From positions 1,860,001 to 1,924,000 of the forward strand of contig NZ_CP117522.1 in the NCBI RefSeq assembly GCF_031679605.1: a stretch of DNA of 64,000 nucleotides, read 5' to 3'. A model generated the notes under the pieces. It did not search any database. It was not told the DNA's origin and saw only the letters and a list, made by a program, of their open reading frames with translations. Of the stretch, positions 8,397 through 16,180 are shown one piece after another; the stretch's first letter is position 1, and the number at the start of each line of letters is the position of its first letter. Source of the stretch: Streptomyces luomodiensis (GTDB lineage Bacteria > Actinomycetota > Actinomycetes > Streptomycetales > Streptomycetaceae). The position numbers and the translations under genes were made by a program.

Positions 8397-8891
8397 ATGA
8401 TGAGCGAAGACAAGGCAGACGACGTCTATCAGCCGACCGGCACCAACGAGGAGCAGGAGGACGCGGCCCCGCTGGACACCCAGGACGCCTTGGACGAGCG
8501 TGATTACGACGAGATGCTCGACGAGGGCTACTCCCCACCGGAGAAGCCGCTCGGTGTGACCAAGCACGGCACCACGGCGGCCGAACAGCAGGAGCGGGAG
8601 ACGCTCGACCAGCGGCTGGCCGAAGAGACCCCCGACGTCGAAGCGCCGGCGGGCGACGGGGTGGGAGATCTACAGGAGGGCGAGGGAGAGCCCCTCGACC
8701 CCGAGGCCGGGACGGACCGGGCGGGCCGGCTCGTCGCCCCGGACGAGGGAGTCCGCACCGACACCACGAAGGAAGTCCTCGCCAGGGACGAAGGCGTCGA
8801 CGCGGGTGCTGCCGGTGCCGAGGAGGCCGCCGTGCACATCGTCCCGGACGAACAGCTCGAGGAGGCAGACGACGGCGAACCGGATCGCTGA
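8397..8891 (+). CDS. DUF5709 acidic protein
   Basis: A 164-residue, strongly acidic, hydrophilic protein with no signal or membrane segment. ERDYDEMLDEGYSPPEKPLG, then a GTT...QQERETLDQRLAEE stretch, is the DUF5709 signature common in Streptomyces. The C-terminal half is Glu/Asp/Ala/Gly-rich and probably disordered. Function is unknown; it stands before a general-stress-type SDR, so a stress role is plausible by context only. The start is a double ATG after AAAGAGG. Confidence 0.7.
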   Translation: MMSEDKADDVYQPTGTNEEQEDAAPLDTQDALDERDYDEMLDEGYSPPEKPLGVTKHGTTAAEQQERETLDQRLAEETPDVEAPAGDGVGDLQEGEGEPLDPEAGTDRAGRLVAPDEGVRTDTTKEVLARDEGVDAGAAGAEEAAVHIVPDEQLEEADDGEPDR

Positions 8892-9080
8892 CCCTGTCCC
8901 GTCCGCGGCCGCGCCGTGGCCACGTGGCGGCGGACTCTCCCGGCCGACGGGCCCGGCGGGCCGGGCGGGCCGGGCGGGCCACGGGCCATCCGCCACGTAC
9001 CGGCGTTTGCCCAGGTGGGCCGTGGGGCACCCGGGTCCGGAAGGTTTCGTCCCCAACGCCCGTGGCCAGGAGGTGCCCCC

Positions 9081-9965
9081 GTGAATCAGCAGGAACGGCG
9101 TCATCCGGTGGAGCGGCATCCGCAGCCGGAGTTCCCGCAGCAGGACCAGGCGCACCCCGGCGAGACGGAGGCGATGGAGCCCCGGCCCGATCACGGCGAG
9201 AACACCTACGAAGGCCACGGGCTGCTGAAGGACCGGCGCTCTGTGATCACCGGGGGTGACTCGGGGATCGGCCGGGCGGTGGCGCTCGCCTTCGCCAGGG
9301 AGGGGGCCGACGTGTGCTTCGGCTATCTGCCCGAGGAGGAGAAGGACGCCCAGGAGACGGTGCGCCTCGTCGAGTCGGCCGGGCGCCGGGCGGTCCCCTT
9401 CCCTTGTGACATCCGCGAGGAAAGCGCATGTCAACGGCTGGTGGACCAGGCGGTCGAGGCGTTCGGCGGGATCGACATCCTCGTCAACAACGCCGCCTAT
9501 CAGATGTCCCGGCCCCAGGGGCTGGAGGAGATCACGACCGAGCAGTTCGACCGGGTGATGCACACCAACCTCTACGCCATGTTCTGGCTGTGCAAGATGG
9601 CGCTTCCGCACATCCCGGAAGGCGGCAGCATCATCAACACCACCTCGGTACAGGCGTACAAACCCAGCACCCACCTGCTCGACTACGCCACCACCAAAGG
9701 TGCGATCGTCACGTTCACCCAGGGACTGGCCGGCAACCTCGCCGAGCGCGGTATCCGTGTCAACGCCGTGGCCCCCGGCCCGGTGTGGACACCCCTGATC
9801 CCCGCCACCCTGCCGGACACCTCGACCTTCGGCCTCCAGAGCCCCCTGAACCGCCCGGCGCAGCCCGCCGAGATGGCCCCCGCCTATGTCTTCCTGGCCT
9901 CGCAGCAGGCCGGCTACATCACCGCGGAGATCGTCAACGCCACCGGGGGCACGCCCCTGCCCTAG
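9081..9965 (+). CDS. General-stress-type SDR oxidoreductase
   Basis: A 294-residue SDR with the long polar N-terminal extension typical of the YhdF/YhxC (general stress protein 39) group. After about 50 residues come ITGGDSGIGRA, then NNAAYQMS, the Ser of NTTSVQA and YATTK. The start is a GTG at 9081 preceded by CAGGAGG; longer in-frame starts would read through a GGGC-rich leader and are rejected. Substrate unknown. Confidence 0.85.
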   Translation: MNQQERRHPVERHPQPEFPQQDQAHPGETEAMEPRPDHGENTYEGHGLLKDRRSVITGGDSGIGRAVALAFAREGADVCFGYLPEEEKDAQETVRLVESAGRRAVPFPCDIREESACQRLVDQAVEAFGGIDILVNNAAYQMSRPQGLEEITTEQFDRVMHTNLYAMFWLCKMALPHIPEGGSIINTTSVQAYKPSTHLLDYATTKGAIVTFTQGLAGNLAERGIRVNAVAPGPVWTPLIPATLPDTSTFGLQSPLNRPAQPAEMAPAYVFLASQQAGYITAEIVNATGGTPLP

Positions 9966-10114
9966 TCCGAGCCGCCGCGGTCAGCGCGTAGATGTGGCGC
10001 GAATTGCACCACCGCACGGCAACAGCGGCTGAAAACATACCGCCGCGGGACTGTTCTTCCGTGCATGGTGGGTGATCCACGATCAACGGGACCAGCCCAG
10101 GAGAAGAGGCCATC

Positions 10115-10720
10115 GTGAGCGAGCGAGCCGGCAGACCGCGTTCCCCCCGCGCCTTCTCCGTCATCTCGGGGGTGCTCACCGGGACGATCGCGCTCTACAT
10201 CACGCTCGTGGCCTTCGGCAACATCACCGACTTCGACACCAACCAGCAGTTCGTGCGGCACGTCCTGGCGATGGACACGACGTTCAAGGACGAGGACCTG
10301 ATGTGGCGGGCGATCGAATCACCCGCCCTCCAGGACACCGCCTACATCGCCATCATCGTCTGGGAAAGCCTCGCCGCCGTTGTCCTCCTCGCCGCGACGG
10401 CCATGTGGTGCGCGGGCCCGCAGGGGGACCGCGTCCGCCGCGCCCGTCAGGCCAGCACCCTGGGGCTGTTGATGCTGATGCTGCTGTTCGGCGCCGGGTT
10501 CATCGCCATCGGTGGCGAGTGGTTCGCCATGTGGCAGTCGAAGCAGTGGAACGGGCTGGAGGCCGCCACTCGCGTCTTCGTGCTCTGCGGGCTCGTCCTG
10601 CTGCTCCTTCACCTGCCCTCGGCCGAGCGGGCCGAGCGGGCCGGGCGACCCGGTGCCGAGTCCGCGCCCGACTCCGCTTCCGAGTCAGCGCCCGACTCCG
10701 CCTTCGGCTCCGCGCGCTGA
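10115..10720 (+). CDS. DUF2165 small membrane protein
   Basis: A 201-residue inner-membrane protein with four hydrophobic segments (about 14-34, 70-92, 108-130 and 145-165). Family-typical elements include an aromatic N-terminal helix, a DTTF-containing loop and GGEWFAMWQSKQWNG. Function unknown. The GTG start follows GGAGAAGAGG. The last 37 codons are a Ser/Ala/Glu/Asp repeat tail (SAPDSA), and this tail lies on top of the 3' end of the convergent MFS gene. Confidence 0.8.
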   Translation: MSERAGRPRSPRAFSVISGVLTGTIALYITLVAFGNITDFDTNQQFVRHVLAMDTTFKDEDLMWRAIESPALQDTAYIAIIVWESLAAVVLLAATAMWCAGPQGDRVRRARQASTLGLLMLMLLFGAGFIAIGGEWFAMWQSKQWNGLEAATRVFVLCGLVLLLLHLPSAERAERAGRPGAESAPDSASESAPDSAFGSAR

Positions 10721-12345
10721 TCGAGCGGGCGCGCCGCGGACGCGCCGTACTCCACGTCCTGGCCTGCCGCCGTCGGCTCCTCCGGTCGGGGCCGGCCGGC
10801 GTTCCGGCCGCCGGGCAGTACGGCGAGGACGATCATCGTCCCGGCAGCCATGATGATCCCGCCGATCAGGCTGGTCTGCGCCACGCTGTGCGCGAAGGAC
10901 TCGTGCACCGCCTCGATCAGGGCCTGTGCCTGCTGGGGACCGCCGGCCGGGCTCTTCGCGACCTCCTCGGCGACAGCCAGACCGCCGCCCACCGAGTCCT
11001 TCGCCGTGTCCAGCGCCGCGGCCGGGAGGTGGCCTCCGGTCAGGTCGGTGAGCTTGTCACGGTAGGCGGTGCCCAGCAGTGAGCCGAGGATCGCGATGCC
11101 CAGGGCGCCGCCCATCTCCAGCGCGGTGTCGTTGGCGCCACCGGCCACGCCCAGCTCGGCTTCGGGGAAGGAACCCATGATGGTGTCCGTGGCCGGGGAC
11201 ACGCTGAGCCCGATCGCGAAGCCCAGCATCACCAGTGGCGCCAGGAAGTCGGCGTACGCGGAGCCCTTGTCGACCTGAGCGAGGAGGAAGACCCCGGCCG
11301 TGCCGATCACCATGCCGGTGACGACCATGACCTTCACACCCAGCTTGGGTGTCAGCAGTGCGGTGGCCGCGGCGCCGACGAAGACGGCACCGGCCAGTGG
11401 CAGCAGTCGCACACCGGTCTCCAGCGGACCGTAGCCGAGCACGAACTGGAGGTACTGGGTGGCGTAGTAGAGCGCCCCGAAGGTGCCGAAGAAGAAGAAC
11501 AGCACCGCCAGCATCGAGCCGCCGAACCCCCGCTGGGCGAACTTGCGCACGTTCAGCATGGGGCGCGGGTGGCGCAACTCCCAGGCCACGAAGGCCAGCA
11601 GGCCGACTCCGGCGATCACAGCCGCCGCGATGGGGCCGGTGCCCCAGCCGAAGTGCGGACCCTCGATGGTCGCGTAGACCAGGCAGCCGACCGAGACGAT
11701 CGACAGCAGACCGCCGATGTAGTCGATCCGGCCCATGTCCCGCGCCTTGGACGGCGGCACCAGGACCAGCGCGCCGATCACGGCGAGGACGGCGACGGGG
11801 ACGTTGATCAGGAAGGTGGAACCCCAGGCGTGGTCCTCCAGCAGCCATCCGGCCACCAGCGGGCCGACCGCGATGGCGAGGCCGGAGGTGGCGGACCAGG
11901 CCGTGATCGCCTTGGCACGCTCACCCCGGGGGAAGATCGCGGCCAGCAGGGACAGCGTGGCCGGCATGACCACCGCGGCCCCGACACCCATGGCCGCGCG
12001 GGCCGCGATCACCAGCTCGGTCTTCTCGACCAGGCTGCCCGTGACCGAACCGGCCGCGAAGATCACCAGACCCGTGAGGAGCGCGCCACGGCGGCTGTAC
12101 TTGTCGCCGATCGAGCCCAGCACCAGCATCAGCGCGGCGTACGGGACGGTGTAGCCGTCGATGACCCACTGGAGGTCACTACTGCTCAGCCCCAGGTCCC
12201 TGGTCATGTCCGGCGCGGCCACGATCAGGGAGGTGTTCGCCATGACCACGATCAGCAGGCTCAGGCACAGCACCAGCAGCGCCCACCAGCGCCGGGCGTA
12301 CGGCCCGGTCATCTTCTCGACGGGCGTGGTGGCAAGCAAGGGCAT
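10609..12345 (-). CDS. MFS drug exporter, DHA2 (14-TM) family
   Basis: A 578-residue major-facilitator protein of the EmrB/QacA type. TM1 (LLVLCLSLLIVVM) and WVIDGYTVPYAALMLVLGSIGDKYSRRG (motif A region) are characteristic, and about 14 hydrophobic segments follow. It probably exports a hydrophobic drug or metabolite by proton antiport. The start at 12345 has AGGGAG upstream. A TetR gene lies behind it on the same strand, with an AT-rich inverted repeat in the leader. The C-terminal 50 residues are a low-complexity Glu/Ser/Ala/Asp tail overlapping the convergent DUF2165 gene by 112 bp. Confidence 0.88.
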   Translation of the reverse strand: MPLLATTPVEKMTGPYARRWWALLVLCLSLLIVVMANTSLIVAAPDMTRDLGLSSSDLQWVIDGYTVPYAALMLVLGSIGDKYSRRGALLTGLVIFAAGSVTGSLVEKTELVIAARAAMGVGAAVVMPATLSLLAAIFPRGERAKAITAWSATSGLAIAVGPLVAGWLLEDHAWGSTFLINVPVAVLAVIGALVLVPPSKARDMGRIDYIGGLLSIVSVGCLVYATIEGPHFGWGTGPIAAAVIAGVGLLAFVAWELRHPRPMLNVRKFAQRGFGGSMLAVLFFFFGTFGALYYATQYLQFVLGYGPLETGVRLLPLAGAVFVGAAATALLTPKLGVKVMVVTGMVIGTAGVFLLAQVDKGSAYADFLAPLVMLGFAIGLSVSPATDTIMGSFPEAELGVAGGANDTALEMGGALGIAILGSLLGTAYRDKLTDLTGGHLPAAALDTAKDSVGGGLAVAEEVAKSPAGGPQQAQALIEAVHESFAHSVAQTSLIGGIIMAAGTMIVLAVLPGGRNAGRPRPEEPTAAGQDVEYGASAARPLDQRAEPKAESGADSEAESGADSAPGRPARSARSAEGR

Positions 12346-12368
12346 CGGAGGCTCCCTGGCGACGATTA

Positions 12369-12416
12369 ATTGCACATCGACGAGCAGATTATTTTATTGC
12401 CCAGCAGTGTGCAAAT
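12369..12416. promoter_or_regulatory. Inverted repeat in exporter promoter
   Basis: ATTGCACA (12369-12376) and TGTGCAAAT (12408-12416) are inverted copies flanking an AT-rich core about 25-70 bp before the exporter start. It is a plausible promoter/operator for the adjacent TetR repressor. Confidence 0.45.
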
Positions 12417-12464
12417 AAGTCGATGAGGTGCCCCTCTACCTGCGCGATCGAGGTGGTGCGCGGC

Positions 12465-12512
12465 GCACGAAAAGCAAGACGCACGAAAGGCAAGACGGAC
12501 GAAAGGCAAGGC
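12465..12512. repeat. Three tandem 16-bp repeats
   Basis: GCACGAAAAGCAAGAC, GCACGAAAGGCAAGAC and GGACGAAAGGCAAGGC follow one another without spacer, between the TetR gene stop (12556) and the exporter start. Such an iterated site could bind a protein; no coding role is seen. Confidence 0.6.
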
Positions 12513-12555
12513 GGAACCGCACAGCAGCCGTACGGCGCACGGCGGACAGCGGCGG

Positions 12556-13185
12556 TTACTCCGACAGCGTGGCGGCGACGGCGTCGACCACGGCAGACGC
12601 CTGTTCCCGCGGCACACCGGCCGCGATGAGCATGGCGACGGCGGCCCGGGTCCCGTCGTCCTCCAGCGCCCCGGTGTTGACCTGTTCCAGCAGGGCGACC
12701 GTCATCGCTTCGAGCCCGGCGCTGAGCACGGCGGGCGGCAGGTGGGTGTGGAAGACGCCGTCCCGCTGCCCTCGTTCCAGGATGGCCGTGACCTCGTCGC
12801 GGGCCGGCCTGAGGACCTCGCCCACGCTGTCCGCGCCCAGGTCGCGCCGGGTCACCGCCAGGAGCATCCGGTAGCGGTCGCCCACGGGCCACGTCGACAG
12901 CAAGAAGTACGCGAGCGCCCGGTCGGCCGGCTCCGACGGCCTCGCCGCGGCCGCCGCCGCGCCCTGGAGGCTTTCGGAGGCCTCCTCCACCAGCGCTTCC
13001 AGAAGCGCCGCCCGTCCGGGGAAGTGGCCGAAGAGAGTGCGCCGCACGACACCGGCGGCTCGCGCCAGCTCTTCCAGGGTGATGTCGGGGTTCCGTCCCA
13101 GTTCCCGACGTGCCGTGGCCAGGATGCGCGCCCGGTTCGAGCGCGCGTTGCGTCGCTGCGGCTCACGGGCGGCGGACTTGGCCAC
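12556..13185 (-). CDS. TetR-family regulator
   Basis: A 209-residue repressor with an N-terminal TetR helix-turn-helix (about residues 18-62: RARILATARREL, LEELARAAGVVRRTLFGHFPGRAALL) and an alpha-helical ligand-binding domain. The GTG start at 13185 is preceded by TGAGGT. It probably represses the DHA2 exporter lying directly downstream on the same strand; the repeats at 12369-12512 lie between the two genes. Confidence 0.85.
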   Translation of the reverse strand: MAKSAAREPQRRNARSNRARILATARRELGRNPDITLEELARAAGVVRRTLFGHFPGRAALLEALVEEASESLQGAAAAAARPSEPADRALAYFLLSTWPVGDRYRMLLAVTRRDLGADSVGEVLRPARDEVTAILERGQRDGVFHTHLPPAVLSAGLEAMTVALLEQVNTGALEDDGTRAAVAMLIAAGVPREQASAVVDAVAATLSE

Positions 13186-13347
13186 GGAAGTACCTCAGGT
13201 GATGACGATGACGACGGCGGTGACGTAGGCGATGGTGATGGTGATGGCCAACGCCAGGACACGACCCGGCGCGCGGCCGATCCATTCTGACACGCGGGCC
13301 ACTCCGCCACGGGGCCATCGCGCGGTCCGCAGCCGGATGCGACGGCC
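13186..13347. other. Intergenic stretch before the MITE
   Basis: Between the TetR gene and the MITE I find no supported gene. The plus strand has a run of GATG/GACG triplets (13200-13250) that gives low-complexity translations in several frames. Confidence 0.4.
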
Positions 13348-13528
13348 CTAGGGCGTGTTTCGAAAGTCCCGCCTGCCCCGCGACGCCTGGCACGCGCGCT
13401 CGCTGCGTTGTCGGGATCGTCCGAGTAGGCCCACTACGAGGACGACCCTCCGCCTTGCGATCACACGCACGAGACGCCGCGGGGCCCGCCCTCCGGGCAG
13501 ACGGCGCTACTTTCGAAACACGCCCTAG
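13348..13528. mobile_element. MITE-like element with 16-bp inverted ends and CTAG duplication
   Basis: Perfect 16-bp terminal inverted repeats, GGCGTGTTTCGAAAGT (13352-13367) and its complement (13509-13524), enclose a 173-bp element without a transposase gene. CTAG flanks both ends (13348-13351 and 13525-13528) and reads as a target-site duplication. YTAR-type duplications are typical of IS5-family elements, which would be the mobilising transposase by inference. Confidence 0.75.
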
Positions 13529-13591
13529 TGGCCGGGAGGTACGGCCGGGGACAGCGTCCCGGGAGCCCGGTCACCTCGTACGCGCCCCGGG

Positions 13592-13930
13592 CTACTCGCT
13601 CGTGCTGGGCCGGCGTTCCCGGCCGGGCCGGGTCCGACCGGCCGTCTGGTCAGGACCGGCCTCCTGATCAACACCGGCTCTCTGATCAGGCCCGGCCGGC
13701 CGCGAGGGGGCGGTGCGGGCGGCGACCACCATCACGGCGGGGCCGAGCGCCACGACGGCGGAACCCACGTACAGCGGCGCCCGGTAGCCCAGGCCCGCGC
13801 TGATCGCGAGGCCGCCCAGCCAGGCGCCCAGGGCGTTGCCGACGTTGGAGGCCGAGACGTTGGAGCTCACGCCAGGCACCGCGTCGAGCTCCGGCCTGGT
13901 CCGGTCTGGCGGGGCTGCCCCCGCACGCAT
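13592..13930 (-). pseudogene. C-terminal remnant of an MFS transporter
   Basis: The translation SNVSASNVGNALGAWLGGLA, then a GLGYRAPLYVG segment and one last hydrophobic helix, matches the last two membrane segments of 12-TM arabinose-efflux-type MFS proteins. The ten preceding helices are absent: upstream lies the 3' end of the enoyl-CoA hydratase gene. The C-terminal tail carries three AG(P/V)DQ repeats encoded by 18-bp units (about 13644-13698). It is a decayed gene end beside a MITE. Confidence 0.65.
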
Positions 13931-13943
13931 TCCCGGCGAGAGG

Positions 13944-14786
13944 TCACTCGCCCCGGAACTCGGGCCACTCCCCGGTCAGCAGGGACGCGATCCCGTGGCG
14001 CATGTCCCGTGACGCGACCCCCGTGGCGAAGTCCGCGCGTTCCAGTTCGAGATGGTCGGCGAGCGGCAGGGACAGGCTCCGGTCCAGCAGGCGCTTGGCG
14101 CTGCGGATCGTGTGCGGCGCGGCCTGTGCCAGCTCGCGCAGCCGCCGCAGCCCCGCCTCCACCAGCTCGTCGGGGTCCACGACCGCGCTGACCAGGCCCT
14201 CCCGCAGGGCCTGTGGCGCACGTATCACCGGCTGTTCCAGCAGCAGTTCCAGGGCGCGCGCGTATCCGACCGCGCGGGGCAGGAACCATGCCATACCGGC
14301 GTCGGTGGACGCGCCGATCGCTCCGTAGGCGAAGTGGAACGAGGCCCGCCGGGACGCCAGTCGCAGGTCGCAGGCGAGCGCGAGGGAGAAACCGGCCCCG
14401 GCCGCCTGGCCGTTGACGGCGGCCAGCACCGGGCAGGGGAGCGCGCGGATCGCCAGGACGGTCCGTTTCAAGAGGTGGGTAAGGCGGTCTCCGTAAGCCG
14501 TGGCGTCGAACGTGTCGTCCGACAGCGCCTGGTGGAACTCGCGGATGTCCCCGCCGAGACTGAACGCCTTGCCGGCACCGCTCATCAGCACTCCGCGCAG
14601 TGCCGGGTCCCGGGCTAGTACTTCCGTCGCAGCGAGGAGTTCCTCCAGGAGCGCGGTATTCATCGCATTGCCGTAGTCGGGGCGGTTCAGAAGCAGTACG
14701 GCGATCCCTTCCCGCATCGTCACGCTGACGGACGGGGGAATCGGCGGACCAGGGCTTGTCGCGTTCCGTGCCGGACTGTCTGCCAT
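13944..14786 (-). CDS. Enoyl-CoA hydratase/isomerase family protein
   Basis: A 280-residue crotonase-fold protein. GAGKAFSLGGDIREF (oxyanion-hole region, near residue 70) and AAVNGQAAGAGFSLALACDLR (second oxyanion glycine, near 120) are clear; ASTDAGMAW holds an acidic residue at the usual catalytic position. The C-terminal helices are intact. The ATG at 14786 gives the family's usual length, but no good ribosome-binding site is seen; an internal ATG about 26 codons later is possible. Divergent from the fatty-acid-like cluster at 14937, so it may supply or process acyl-CoA for it, or simply neighbour it. Confidence 0.8.
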   Translation of the reverse strand: MADSPARNATSPGPPIPPSVSVTMREGIAVLLLNRPDYGNAMNTALLEELLAATEVLARDPALRGVLMSGAGKAFSLGGDIREFHQALSDDTFDATAYGDRLTHLLKRTVLAIRALPCPVLAAVNGQAAGAGFSLALACDLRLASRRASFHFAYGAIGASTDAGMAWFLPRAVGYARALELLLEQPVIRAPQALREGLVSAVVDPDELVEAGLRRLRELAQAAPHTIRSAKRLLDRSLSLPLADHLELERADFATGVASRDMRHGIASLLTGEWPEFRGE

Positions 14787-14936
14787 GGCAGGCGAGCGTA
14801 AGGAGGCGCCGGAGCCGCTGACAAGACGACGGGCACACCGGTGACTTCTGGCCGTGGGCACCCTACGATCGGGCGCAGCACGGTCCGGACTTGCTCCACG
14901 CACTGTCGAAACGCGCTCATCCACACGGGGGATGGC

Positions 14937-15740
14937 ATGCCGGAGACTGCCATAGACCGCTCAACCACCCACTTATCGCCTGAAGGATGCGCCCTGGTGA
15001 CGGGCGCCTCACGGGGCATCGGCGCTGCCGTCGCCCGCGAACTCGCCGCCACCGGCCGTCCCGTGATCGTCGGGTTCCGCCAGGACGAGACCGCCGCGAA
15101 ACAGACCGTGGCCGACATCGAACGGGCCGGGGGAACGGCCCTCGCCTGCCGCGCGGACGTCACCGAGGCCGACGGCGTCGAAGCGCTGTTCCGCACCGCC
15201 GAGGAGGCGTACGGGCGGGTGCTGGTCCTCGTCAACAACGCGGGCATCCGGGCCGACCAGGTGTTCGCGGCGATGGAGCCGTCCGACTGGCACGCGGTGC
15301 TCGACACCAACCTCAGCGCTGTCTACCGCACCATGCACCGCGCGCTGCCGGTCATGTCCAGGGCACGCTTCGGCCGTATCGTCAACATCGGATCGGTGCT
15401 CGGCAGCCGGTCGCTGCCCGGGGTCGCCAACTACGCGGCCGCGAAGGCGGGGCTCGAAGGGCTCACCCGATCGGTCGCGGTCGAGGTCGCCCGGCGCGGC
15501 ATCACCGTGAACACCGTCGCGCCCGGCCTGGTCGAGACCGAGCTCGTGGCCGACGTCGAGTTCCTCAGACGCTCGGCACGCACCGCCATCCCCGCCCGAC
15601 GGGCCGCCCAGCCGGCGGAGATCGCCTCCTGTGTCCGTTTCCTCGCCGCACCGGAGGCGGGCTATCTGACCGGAACCACGATCACCGTCGACGGAGGGCT
15701 CTCGGCCGCCGCGTTCGTTCCGCACGTGCCCAAGGACTGA
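14937..15740 (+). CDS. 3-oxoacyl-ACP reductase (FabG-like)
   Basis: A 267-residue SDR of the FabG class: VTGASRGIGAA at about residue 22, VNNAG near 100, Ser in NIGSV near 148 and YAAAK near 161; the TVNTVAPGLVETE stretch and C-terminal TVDGG are typical. It would reduce a beta-ketoacyl-ACP to the beta-hydroxy stage. GGGGGAT precedes the ATG. First gene of the plus-strand cluster; a 185-bp gap separates it from the ACP gene, so it may be transcribed separately. Confidence 0.87.
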   Translation: MPETAIDRSTTHLSPEGCALVTGASRGIGAAVARELAATGRPVIVGFRQDETAAKQTVADIERAGGTALACRADVTEADGVEALFRTAEEAYGRVLVLVNNAGIRADQVFAAMEPSDWHAVLDTNLSAVYRTMHRALPVMSRARFGRIVNIGSVLGSRSLPGVANYAAAKAGLEGLTRSVAVEVARRGITVNTVAPGLVETELVADVEFLRRSARTAIPARRAAQPAEIASCVRFLAAPEAGYLTGTTITVDGGLSAAAFVPHVPKD

Positions 15741-15925
15741 GCGCTTCCGCCCCTTCGGTCCCCGGCTCCGCCCGGCCCGCCTGCCGTCGTACGGGGTGCC
15801 CGGCCGCTGTGTCCGCGTCCGCCCGCCGAACACCCTTCGCCGGCTCCGCCTGCCCGACATCGTCATGACCACTTGAACAGAACCGCATTGAACCGCATGG
15901 CATCTGCATGATGGGAGAGTCCGAC

Positions 15926-16180
15926 ATGCCCACCACCCCAGTCACCCGCGAGGCCGTCAGCGCGTTCGTCACCGAGGCGCTCGCCGACTTCGGCGCCGAT
16001 CCCGACGCGATCACGATGGACGCCACCTTCGAGGATCTGGAGATCGACTCCCTGGACCTGGTGGAACTGGGCCAGGCCGTGAAGAAGACGTTCGGCATCC
16101 ACGTCCGCCCGAAGGACATGGACGACGTCAAGACGGTGGGTGAGGCCCTCGACGCCATGTTGGCCACCGCGGGGCTGTGA
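15926..16180 (+). CDS. Acyl carrier protein
   Basis: An 84-residue acidic four-helix carrier protein. The phosphopantetheine site is S42 in EIDSLDLVEL, near the DSL motif common to fatty-acid and type-II polyketide carriers. GGGAGAG precedes the ATG at 15926; in-frame ATGs further upstream are less well placed. The stop overlaps the ketosynthase ATG (TGATG). It presumably carries the growing chain for the enzymes encoded downstream. Confidence 0.9.
   Translation: MPTTPVTREAVSAFVTEALADFGADPDAITMDATFEDLEIDSLDLVELGQAVKKTFGIHVRPKDMDDVKTVGEALDAMLATAGL

Noticed and set aside
8240..8503. Small plus-strand gene before DUF5709
   Set aside because: Overlaps the DUF5709 start in another frame, has no recognisable motif, and its second half is low complexity.
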